From Bacteroidota bacterium (GTDB lineage Bacteria; Bacteroidota; Bacteroidia; Chitinophagales; Chitinophagaceae), in NCBI GenBank assembly GCA_023423835.1, contig JAFAEW010000028.1, positions 1-5,469 of the forward strand: 5,469 bases of DNA, read 5' to 3'. A model generated the notes under the pieces. The model ran no database searches and was not told where the DNA came from. It was given only the letters and a program-made list of their open reading frames with translations. The position numbers and the translations under genes are program-made. How positions within the stretch are numbered: the first letter of the stretch is position 1; every line of letters begins with the position of its first letter. Shown here one piece after another: positions 1 through 5,403 of this stretch.

Positions 1-482
1 ACTTCAGACTGCCAACAGAAGCCGAATGGGAATATGCAGCCAGGGGCGGAAGATCGGAGTCGATGTTTCCCTGGGGTAACTATTATCTCAGAAACAAAAA
101 GGGATGTCTCCTGGCAAACTTCAAGCCGGGCAGGGGAAATTATATTGAGGATGGAGGATTTTATACCGTTAGAGCCGATGCGTATTGGCCCAACGATTTC
201 GGATTGTATAATATGTCAGGAAATGTATCAGAATGGACATCTTCTTTATTCTATGAGACCGCTTACAACTTCGTAAACGATATGAACCCTGATATCCGGT
301 GGAATGCACTCGACTCAGACCCTCCGCGTATGAAGCGTAAAGTAGTCAGAGGCGGAAGTTGGAAAGATGTTGGTTACTATCTCCAGGTTAGCACACGTCA
401 GTATGAATACCAGGATACCGCTAAATCTTATCTCGGTTTCAGATGTGTAATCGATTTACCCGCACAATTAAGAAAAAAATAA
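1..482 (+). CDS. gldK: GldK/PorK, T9SS ring lipoprotein (C-terminal 159 residues, 5' truncated)
   Basis: The reading frame is open from the left edge (first full codon at position 3) and ends at TAA 480-482, so only the C-terminal part is present; the signal peptide and lipobox cysteine expected of GldK lie outside. What is visible is the second half of an FGE-sulfatase (formylglycine-generating-enzyme-like) fold: RLPTEAEWEYAARGG at fragment residues 2-16, FPWG at 22-25, GLYNMSGNVSEWTSS at 67-81, VVRGGSWKD at 114-122 and YLGFRCV at 143-149. The stretch GCLLANFKPGRGNY (34-47) is, from memory, a GldK/PorK hallmark and separates it from true formylglycine enzymes. The RGGSW region lacks the catalytic cysteines of those enzymes, so a structural role is expected. 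In studied species GldK and GldN form a large periplasmic ring attached to the outer membrane. gldL follows after 71 bases, and the gldLMN context confirms the call. Confidence 0.95.
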   Translation, partial: FRLPTEAEWEYAARGGRSESMFPWGNYYLRNKKGCLLANFKPGRGNYIEDGGFYTVRADAYWPNDFGLYNMSGNVSEWTSSLFYETAYNFVNDMNPDIRWNALDSDPPRMKRKVVRGGSWKDVGYYLQVSTRQYEYQDTAKSYLGFRCVIDLPAQLRKK

Positions 483-553
483 TTTAAGGCACAGTTTTTA
501 ATTCAGGTTTCTAATATTCTATTTCTAAAAAATTATAAAAGACAAAAACAGTT

Positions 554-1324
554 ATGGCAGTTGCTATTCCTCCTAAAGTTAGTAGATTAGTTGACGTTTT
601 CGTGTCCCTTGCAGCAGCAGTAGTGATTTGGGGAGCCCTGCAAAAATTACTTCATACCCCATCGGCAGATTTTTTTCTGAAGCTGGGGCTCGGTACGGAA
701 GCGCTTGTATTTTTAGTTTACGGCGTATTGTATCTGATGTATCCGGCGGTTGAAGAATATCCCGGGAAGCCGGTTGTGGGTGCGGCGCCTGTTCAGGCGG
801 GCAATCCTGCATTAAAATCAATGGAAAAAATGTTGCAGGAGGCAGACATCACCCCTGCAAACCTCAATAAGCTTTCTTCAGGCTTTCAGAAGCTGGGAAC
901 TACGGTGGAAAAGATGAGTGAAATCGGCGATGTGGTTTCAGCCACCGGCGATTATACCCAGAAAACCAAAGAGGCTTCAAAAGCGCTTTCAGCGGTGAGT
1001 GCAGCCTATTTAAATGCTGCCGATTCTGCTACTGCGTTTAACAGCGCTTCAGCCGGAGCAAAAGAATTTCATGACCAGATGCAGGTTTTCACTAAAAACC
1101 TTTCTTCTCTCAATACAATTTATGAGCTTGAGTTACAGGAAAGCAATAATCACCTGAAAACCCTGAACAGCTTCTATGGCAAACTGGCCGAAACTTCTCA
1201 GATCATGCTCAATTCTGCACAGGATGCAGCCAAAGCCAAAGATGAAATTGCTGAACTGGCAGGAAACCTTCACAGGCTCAACCAGATCTATGGCAATATG
1301 ATCGGCGCAATGCAGGGTAGATAA
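554..1324 (+). CDS. gldL: GldL/PorL, inner-membrane T9SS motor subunit
   Basis: 256 residues. Two transmembrane helices (about 11-30 and 42-63) are followed by a long cytoplasmic, mostly helical region (about 85-256) rich in Ala, Lys, Glu and Ser, probably coiled coil. GldL forms a pentamer around two GldM helices and converts proton flow into motion. TM1 ends GALQKLLH, placing Lys31 and His34 where the family has its conserved Lys and His; TM2 holds GTEALVF with Glu49, matching the conserved membrane glutamate of the motor. The tail has a family-like repeat, NLSSLNTIY (182-190) and NLHRLNQIY (238-246), and ends GNMIGAMQGR. The segment after Glu49, FLVYGVLYLMYPAVEEYP, differs from the SAFE/D-P type end of TM2 that I recall from Flavobacterium and Porphyromonas. 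The start is the only sensible ATG before TM1; its leader is A-rich with no Shine-Dalgarno, normal for the phylum. gldM follows after 53 bases. Confidence 0.96.
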   Translation: MAVAIPPKVSRLVDVFVSLAAAVVIWGALQKLLHTPSADFFLKLGLGTEALVFLVYGVLYLMYPAVEEYPGKPVVGAAPVQAGNPALKSMEKMLQEADITPANLNKLSSGFQKLGTTVEKMSEIGDVVSATGDYTQKTKEASKALSAVSAAYLNAADSATAFNSASAGAKEFHDQMQVFTKNLSSLNTIYELELQESNNHLKTLNSFYGKLAETSQIMLNSAQDAAKAKDEIAELAGNLHRLNQIYGNMIGAMQGR

Positions 1325-1377
1325 AATTATTTTTAGATTAATAAATTGTTGAAAAAGTAAAATAAAAAGCAAGCAGA

Positions 1378-2901
1378 ATGGCATTACCTAAAGAGCCACG
1401 GCAGAAGATGATTAATTTGATGTATATAGTGCTGACAGCTTTGTTGGCACTAAATGTATCAATGGAAATTCTCAATGCTTTTAAAACAGTAAATGAAAGT
1501 TTGCTCAATGCGAATGCAACCATCGATCAAAAAAATTCGGACCTTTTTAAATCCTTCCAGCAAAAGTTGAACGATCCGAAAACCGAAGAAAGAGCAAAGA
1601 TCTGGTATCCAAAGGCGCAGCAGGCGCAACAACTTTCCAATAGCCTCGTATCTTATATCGAAGGATTGAAAAATGAGATCATTCAGGGTTCAAGTTATAA
1701 TCCTGAAGATTCTACCTTCAAAGAAGATGACCTCGATGCGCCAACGCGTATATTGACCGATCCCGGTAAAAAAGGAGATGAGCTGTATAACCGGCTGGTT
1801 CAATATAAGAAAGACCTTTTGGGAATCGATCCGGCAAACTTTAAAGAGCTGGAATCGGGATGGCCGATTGATCTGCGGATTCCGCAAAGTAACAATACGG
1901 CGAATAATAAAAACTGGGCCGCTGCCTATTTTAGAATGACACCTTCCATTGCAGCGATTACCATTTTAAGCAAATTCCAAAACGACATCAAAAACAGTGA
2001 GGCAATGGTAGTCGATTTCTGCCATCGTAAAGTGGGCGATGTGGAATTTGTGATCGATAAATATCAGCCTCTCGTAGGACAGAGCAGCAACTATCTGATG
2101 CCCGGACAGGCTCTTAGTATTACCGCAGGAATCGGGGCTTACAACAGTTCCGCACAACCAATAGTTACGATCGACGGGCAAAGCGTGCCCCTAAATGCCA
2201 ATGGTGTTGCAGAATATCAGACAACGGTTGCAGGCACCGGGTCTTATACCAAAAATGTGAATATCACCTATACCAATCAATCAACCGGCAAGAAGGAAAC
2301 CGTAAGCTATCCCGTTACCTATACGGTAGGGTCGCCTACCGGTGCAAGTGTGAGTGCCGATGCCGTGAAAGTATTGTATATAGGTCTGGATAATCCTCTA
2401 TCTGTCAGCGGTGGAAATGTGGGAGATGAGAAAGTGCAGGTATCTATGTCCAACGGCAGTTTAACGAAAACAGGGGCGGGAAAATACATTGCCAGACCTT
2501 CAAGTCCCGGAAAGGCAACTATTACTGTAAATGCAGATGGAAAAAGATCTGAATTTGAATTCAGGGTAAAAACCGTTCCGGATCCGATTGCCAAAGTTGG
2601 AAACAGCAAAGGCGGTGTAATGCGGGCAAATGAGTTCAAAGCACAGTTTGGTGTAAGGGCAGACCTGGAAAATTTTGTTTTTGAAGGGGTGAAATTCAAT
2701 ATTACCGGCTATACCATCGTTCTTAATGGGGCAGGATTTCCAACATTGCAATTCAGACAGGTAAACGGAGCTTCATTCGATCCGGTAAGAGACCTGATTG
2801 AAAAATCAAGACCGGGAACCACCATTACAATTGACGAGATCAGGGCCAATGGTCCGGGGGGAACCAGAACACTTCCTCCGATAGCATTTAACCTTCAATA
2901 G
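1378..2901 (+). CDS. gldM: GldM/PorM, periplasm-spanning T9SS motor shaft
   Basis: 507 residues, close to the usual family length. The N-terminus PRQKMINLMYIVLTALLALNV (7-27) is the GldM signature: a short cytoplasmic tip with Arg8, then a single transmembrane helix (about 11-30). The rest is periplasmic and fits the four-domain D1-D4 structure known for GldM/PorM. A helical D1 runs to about residue 230 and includes TPSIAAITILSKFQNDIKNSEA (188-209). D2 is a beta domain at about 231-317. D3 begins near KVLYIGLDNPLSVSGGNVG (331-349). D4 covers about 400-507, with PDPIAKVG, GVMRANEF and FNITGYTIVLNGAGF. Domain borders are my estimates. A GldM dimer is plugged into the GldL pentamer and reaches the GldK/GldN ring, passing on rotation or torque. 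Translation probably starts from an A-rich leader (AAAATAAAAAGCAAGCAGA) without a Shine-Dalgarno. Only 10 bases separate its TAG from gldN, so the two are certainly co-transcribed. Confidence 0.97.
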   Translation: MALPKEPRQKMINLMYIVLTALLALNVSMEILNAFKTVNESLLNANATIDQKNSDLFKSFQQKLNDPKTEERAKIWYPKAQQAQQLSNSLVSYIEGLKNEIIQGSSYNPEDSTFKEDDLDAPTRILTDPGKKGDELYNRLVQYKKDLLGIDPANFKELESGWPIDLRIPQSNNTANNKNWAAAYFRMTPSIAAITILSKFQNDIKNSEAMVVDFCHRKVGDVEFVIDKYQPLVGQSSNYLMPGQALSITAGIGAYNSSAQPIVTIDGQSVPLNANGVAEYQTTVAGTGSYTKNVNITYTNQSTGKKETVSYPVTYTVGSPTGASVSADAVKVLYIGLDNPLSVSGGNVGDEKVQVSMSNGSLTKTGAGKYIARPSSPGKATITVNADGKRSEFEFRVKTVPDPIAKVGNSKGGVMRANEFKAQFGVRADLENFVFEGVKFNITGYTIVLNGAGFPTLQFRQVNGASFDPVRDLIEKSRPGTTITIDEIRANGPGGTRTLPPIAFNLQ

Positions 2902-2911
2902 AAAAACGATT

Positions 2912-4009
2912 ATGAAAATGCATTCTATAAAAATTGTTTTCTCTTCTTTACTGCTTTTTGCAGTAGTCGACGCATCTTTCGGACAGACCCGGGAAACCCG
3001 ACGCAGAAGCGCTTACGACAATATCAATCAAAATCAGCCGCAGCAGCAACAGCAACCTACGCAACAGCGTGCCAATCAGTCGGCCTATGGCAATGCGGAT
3101 ACTACGCAACCCGGATCGGCTTACGGCGCTCAACCGGCATTTTACGGTAGAGACACGACCCTGCCGATTGAAGTTATAAAAAGCAGCGGTAACGGGTTGA
3201 CCGATTCAGGAAAAATATCTCTTCGTCCCGATGCCGCAGTAGAAGTGGTGGAAGGCGGAACCGAAAAGGTTCCTCTTGCCTATGATCCTATCCGGGAAGA
3301 CGATGCTGTTTTTAGAGTAAGGGTTTGGAGGGATATCGATGCACGCGAAAAATTAAATCTGCCTTTCCTTTATGCGGGACAAAATGATTTCGGAAGCGAA
3401 AGATTCATTTCCATCCTGATGCGTGGAATTCGTTCCGGCGAACTCACGGCATTCAGCGGCGACGACGATAGATTTACTACCCCAATTACACCCGATTCTG
3501 CCATGATGGCCTTCGGCGGCGGTCAGGATACCGTACCGGTTTATGATGCCGACGGAAATATTGCCAAATACCAGGTTCGCGAACAGATGATCAATCCGGA
3601 CTCAATCTATAAATTCAGATTGAAGGAAGAATGGATCTTCGATAAGGAAAGCGGGCGATTGTATGTACGCATCCTTGGCATCGCTCCCGTAATACCGTAT
3701 AGATTATCGACCGGACAAATTTTACCGGGCAGTGAAAGGCCGGTTTGGTGGGTTTACTATCCGGACGCAAGAACGCTACTGGCGCGATCAGAAGTGTATA
3801 ATCCCAAAAATATGGCAGCAAGAATGAGTTGGGAGGATTTGTTTGAAAGCCGGATGTTTAGCAGTTATATTGTAAAGTCAACACTCAATAATCCGTTTGA
3901 TCTTCCGCTTTCTTCTGTTTATCCGAATAATACGCTGTTCAGGTTGCTTGAAGGCGATAAAGTCAAGGAAAAGATATTTAACTACGAGCAGAATCTCTGG
4001 TCGTACTAA
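2912..4009 (+). CDS. gldN: GldN/PorN, periplasmic T9SS ring protein
   Basis: 365 residues. An N-terminal Sec signal peptide (basic MKMHSIK, hydrophobic core 8-19, likely cleavage after SFG at residue 24) would leave a mature protein starting with Gln25. There is no lipobox cysteine, so it should be a soluble periplasmic protein that binds the GldK lipoprotein and GldM. Residues 33-75 are a low-complexity linker rich in Gln, Asn and Pro with three SAY repeats (33, 57, 69). The conserved GldN domain spans about 130-365: FRVRVWRDIDAREKLNLPFLY (134-154), KFRLKEEWIFDKESGRLYVRI (234-254), the IAPV segment, RPVWWVYYPDAR (276-287) and the C-terminal MSWEDLFESRMFSSYIVKS (305-323), which resembles the W-D-x-F-x-x-R-x-F-x-S-Y-I family ending. 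It is the last gene of the operon and is followed 15 bases later by a terminator. An ATG two codons downstream is a possible alternative start with no functional effect. Confidence 0.95.
   Translation: MKMHSIKIVFSSLLLFAVVDASFGQTRETRRRSAYDNINQNQPQQQQQPTQQRANQSAYGNADTTQPGSAYGAQPAFYGRDTTLPIEVIKSSGNGLTDSGKISLRPDAAVEVVEGGTEKVPLAYDPIREDDAVFRVRVWRDIDAREKLNLPFLYAGQNDFGSERFISILMRGIRSGELTAFSGDDDRFTTPITPDSAMMAFGGGQDTVPVYDADGNIAKYQVREQMINPDSIYKFRLKEEWIFDKESGRLYVRILGIAPVIPYRLSTGQILPGSERPVWWVYYPDARTLLARSEVYNPKNMAARMSWEDLFESRMFSSYIVKSTLNNPFDLPLSSVYPNNTLFRLLEGDKVKEKIFNYEQNLWSY
3041..3055 (+). repeat. CAG/CAA codon run encoding Gln44-Gln48 of GldN
   Basis: Five consecutive glutamine codons (CAG CAG CAA CAG CAA) sit inside a longer Q/N-rich linker of GldN. 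Codons are mixed rather than a pure trinucleotide repeat, so slippage is possible but limited. The linker follows the signal peptide and precedes the conserved GldN domain. Confidence 0.7.
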
Positions 4010-4024
4010 TAAAACCTCATTAGT

Positions 4025-4054
4025 AAAAGCTCCGGAAACGGGGCTTTTATTTTT
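4025..4054 (+). terminator. Intrinsic terminator of the gldKLMN operon
   Basis: A 9-bp stem AAAAGCTCC / GGGGCTTTT (one T-G wobble) with a six-base loop GGAAAC is followed by ATTTTT. It lies 15 bases after the gldN stop codon. In the opposite direction the 3' arm of the stem ends in only four U residues followed by ACUAAU, so it may also stop the converging phhB transcript but less efficiently. Confidence 0.85.
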
Positions 4055-4283
4055 CTGCGATCTGATCGATTTTTTCCGATAAACTTCTGTCTTTATCCGT
4101 TACAATGTCACCCGCATCGTGGGTATTTAACCAGATCTCAACCATATTATACGTATTCTTCCAGCTTGGATGGTGATCCATTTTTTCGGCGCACAGGGCT
4201 ACCCTCGTCATAAAGGCGAAAGCCTCTGAAAAATCTTTGAACTGAAATTTCCTGTATAATTTGTTTTCCTGTTCCTGCCACAT
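4047..4283 (-). CDS. phhB: Pterin-4a-carbinolamine dehydratase (4a-hydroxytetrahydrobiopterin dehydratase)
   Basis: 78 residues with the start chosen at ATG 4283. The protein then begins MWQEQENKLYRKF, as many Bacteroidota homologues do. The frame continues upstream to a TTG at 4325, but those 14 extra residues do not look like the family. The enzyme dehydrates 4a-hydroxytetrahydropterin, formed by aromatic amino acid hydroxylases, to quinonoid dihydropterin; it is a small cytosolic protein. The active-site motif is complete: EKMDHHPSW (33-41) with His37, His38 and Pro39, Tyr45, then VEIWLNTHDAGDIVTDKD (48-65) with His55 and Asp65. Length fits the short bacterial form. No hydroxylase gene is in the window, so the pterin partner is unknown. 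It reads toward gldN, and its TAA (4047-4049) lies in the gldN terminator. The SRAP gene is upstream on the same strand with a gap of about 114 bases, so co-transcription is possible but unproven. Confidence 0.93.
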   Translation of the reverse strand: MWQEQENKLYRKFQFKDFSEAFAFMTRVALCAEKMDHHPSWKNTYNMVEIWLNTHDAGDIVTDKDRSLSEKIDQIAEK

Positions 4284-4397
4284 GTTCGTAAGTTTTTTGA
4301 TGAATAAAATTCCTTCAATTACCAAACCAAAACGGCCGCCCGGGAAAATGCCGGAATGATTATGGAAAAGCCGGCTCTTATCTTCTCAAATTCAGAT

Positions 4398-5207
4398 TCA
4401 TAAGTTTAATTCAAGGGCCGGTAAATCTTCGTATTGAAATTCTTTTGCAGGCTCGGGGGCATCTCTGAAATCCTTTGCTATCGTACAGGCTTTCATCTCC
4501 GAAGCGGGGAATCGAAAAGCCGCAATCTCTGCAATGCGTTGCTCATTTATGTTTCCCAAAAGCCATTCATAAGCGAGTTCTTCATTCAGGATAACGGGCA
4601 TTCTTTTCTTACTATTGTGGATTTGTGCCATAAATGAATTCGCTTCCGTGGTGACCACTGCAAACGATTCTACATATTCACCGGTAGCTTTATCGGTCCA
4701 AGGCTGCCAGACTCCCGCCATAAAGAAATATTCCCGGTCTTTCAGGCTGATATAATACGGAATTTTGTTCGGAGTTTTTAACGGAAGTCCGGTTCGTTTA
4801 TTTGTAGGAAAAACATGTCGCCATTCGAAAAAACCGGTTGAGAGTACGAGACATCTTCTGTTTAAGGTGGCGTCCTTGTAAATCTTTCCTGGTTTGAGCA
4901 GCTCTTCCGCCACTGCATTCAGCGTTATTATAGCCGGTCGGTATCTGCCGGTGTCGTCTGTGAAGCCGTTTCGCATTTTAAAAACATCTTCACGAGTATT
5001 CATATAATGAGGAATAAATCCCCATTCCATTTGCGCCAGCTCAAAATCCTCCTCGTCTTCACGCCTTTTCAAAACGGTGTTCAGGCTATAATCAAAACCT
5101 ATTTGAAGATCCCTGTGAAAAAGGTCATAAGCCGAAATTGGTTTTTTGATCTCCCTAAGACTAATGATATCCGATTGCCGGACTTTTTGCGTATTATAAT
5201 AACACAT
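4398..5207 (-). CDS. SRAP (SOS response-associated peptidase) family protein, HMCES/YedK-like abasic-site DNA-protein crosslinker
   Basis: 269 residues from ATG 5207 to TGA at 4398. The frame stays open to 5390, but this start is decisive: SRAP proteins need cysteine at position 2 after methionine removal, and this one begins MCYY. In characterised members Cys2 forms a thiazolidine crosslink with abasic sites in single-stranded DNA, shielding the lesion. Visible family motifs are WGFIP (62-66), LNAVAEE (96-102) with Asn97, RCLVLSTGFFEW (118-129) with Glu128, YFFMAGVWQPW (160-170), FAVVTTEAN (182-190) and IHNSKKRMPVIL (196-207) with His197. Asn97, Glu128 and His197 correspond by motif to the Asn, Glu and His active-site residues of E. 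coli YedK. Two points differ from YedK: the Arg of the usual NAR-x-E motif is Val99, and extra residues separate His197 from RMP; I recall the latter from other Bacteroidota members. There is no Shine-Dalgarno, and no SOS box was recognised. Confidence 0.92.
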   Translation of the reverse strand: MCYYNTQKVRQSDIISLREIKKPISAYDLFHRDLQIGFDYSLNTVLKRREDEEDFELAQMEWGFIPHYMNTREDVFKMRNGFTDDTGRYRPAIITLNAVAEELLKPGKIYKDATLNRRCLVLSTGFFEWRHVFPTNKRTGLPLKTPNKIPYYISLKDREYFFMAGVWQPWTDKATGEYVESFAVVTTEANSFMAQIHNSKKRMPVILNEELAYEWLLGNINEQRIAEIAAFRFPASEMKACTIAKDFRDAPEPAKEFQYEDLPALELNL

Positions 5208-5245
5208 GGTGGAATGGTAGCTGATGCATAAATTAAATCGAGGGT

Positions 5246-5253
5246 CAAAATTA
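5246..5253 (-). promoter_or_regulatory. Candidate -7 promoter element for the SRAP gene
   Basis: On the minus strand the sequence TAATTTTG matches the Bacteroidota -7 consensus TAnnTTTG exactly and lies about 40 bases upstream of the SRAP start codon, giving a plausible short leader. A convincing TTTG -33 element at the usual 19-21 base spacing is missing, so this rests on one element in AT-rich DNA. Confidence 0.35.
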
Positions 5254-5274
5254 AACAAACTAATGTGAAAGGTT

Positions 5275-5290
5275 TCCTGTAAAGACAGGA
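5275..5290. repeat. Short perfect inverted repeat upstream of the SRAP promoter
   Basis: TCCTGT-AAAG-ACAGGA is a 6-bp perfect inverted repeat with a four-base spacer. It lies about 20 bases upstream of the candidate -7 element, around where an activator or repressor of the SRAP gene could bind. No T-run follows on either strand, so it is not a terminator. It could also be chance. Confidence 0.4.
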
Positions 5291-5311
5291 CAAAATTTTT
5301 GCAGGTTACCA

Positions 5312-5339
5312 TAAAAAAACCGCAAATCCTATTGCGGCT
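5312..5339 (-). terminator. Intrinsic terminator downstream of the tRNA gene
   Basis: Read on the minus strand, the stem AGCCGCAA / TTGCGGTT (8 bp with one G-T wobble; core CCGCAA/TTGCGG) encloses the loop TAGGAT and runs directly into seven consecutive T residues. It lies about 65 bases past the 3' end of the tRNA and about 105 bases before the SRAP start, so it should end the tRNA transcript and insulate the SRAP gene. Confidence 0.85.
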
Positions 5340-5384
5340 CCAATTGTGAACCTGTTCCCGATAGCGATCGGGAGAGTCAGGTGC
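5336..5384 (-). pseudogene. Possible decayed tRNA 3'-half, interrupted by a palindrome
   Basis: Two exact blocks of the adjacent tRNA recur here in the same order and orientation. On the + strand these are TGAACCTGT (5347-5355, same as 5420-5428 in the T arm) and GAGTCAGGTGC (5374-5384, same as 5443-5453 in the anticodon arm). A weaker third block, GGCTCCAA at 5336-5343, matches GGGCCCAA of the acceptor end in 6 of 8 bases. The offsets are 73, 69 and 69 bases, about one tRNA length. Between the exact blocks the original 14 bases, including the anticodon, are replaced by an 18-bp palindrome. No 5' half is detectable. It cannot be a working tRNA. Chance or a structured repeat with ACCTG/CAGGT outer arms are the alternatives. 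Confidence 0.35.
5356..5373. repeat. 18-bp palindromic hairpin in the tRNA 3' trailer
   Basis: TCCCGATAGCGATCGGGA has 7-bp perfect arms (TCCCGAT/ATCGGGA) and a four-base loop AGCG. Short outer arms ACCTG (5350-5354) and CAGGT (5378-5382) could extend the structure. From memory, very similar palindromes with an AGCT centre are frequent between genes in several Bacteroidota genomes, so this is probably a member of a dispersed REP-like family. No T-run follows, so it is not itself a typical terminator. Confidence 0.7.
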
Positions 5385-5403
5385 CTTCAAATTTTAAAGA
5401 TCG

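Noticed and set aside
34..276. 80-residue open frame overlapping gldK in another frame.
   Set aside because: The frame starting at position 3 encodes a textbook FGE-sulfatase segment from the very first residues, so this is a shadow frame.
1..482. gldK fragment as a true formylglycine-generating enzyme.
   Set aside because: The FGE fold is clear, but the catalytic cysteines are absent in the RGGSW region and the gene lies directly before gldLMN.
483..553. Internal promoter between gldK and gldL.
   Set aside because: The stretch is AT-rich, but no TAnnTTTG element with a suitably spaced TTTG was found; a simple operon spacer is the better reading.
1325..1377. Internal promoter or attenuator between gldL and gldM.
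   Set aside because: No convincing promoter element or GC-containing hairpin; only an A-rich translational leader is visible.
2319..2751. Two long antisense open frames across gldM (126 and 83 residues).
   Set aside because: They mirror a well-conserved GldM domain region, have no recognisable motifs or leader, and are explained by codon bias of the sense gene.
4284..4325. N-terminal extension of PhhB from a TTG start at 4325.
   Set aside because: The 14 extra residues do not resemble the family, TTG starts are uncommon here, and the internal ATG gives the usual MW-x-E start. The extension is kept only as a remote alternative.
4350..4375. GCCGG...CCGGC inverted repeat between the SRAP and phhB genes as a terminator.
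   Set aside because: The stem is only 5 bp with a loop of about 16 bases, and no T-run follows directly on the minus strand.
4047..5207. phhB and the SRAP gene as accessory T9SS genes.
   Set aside because: They are on the opposite strand, separated by a terminator, and both families have well-known unrelated roles; proximity alone is not evidence.
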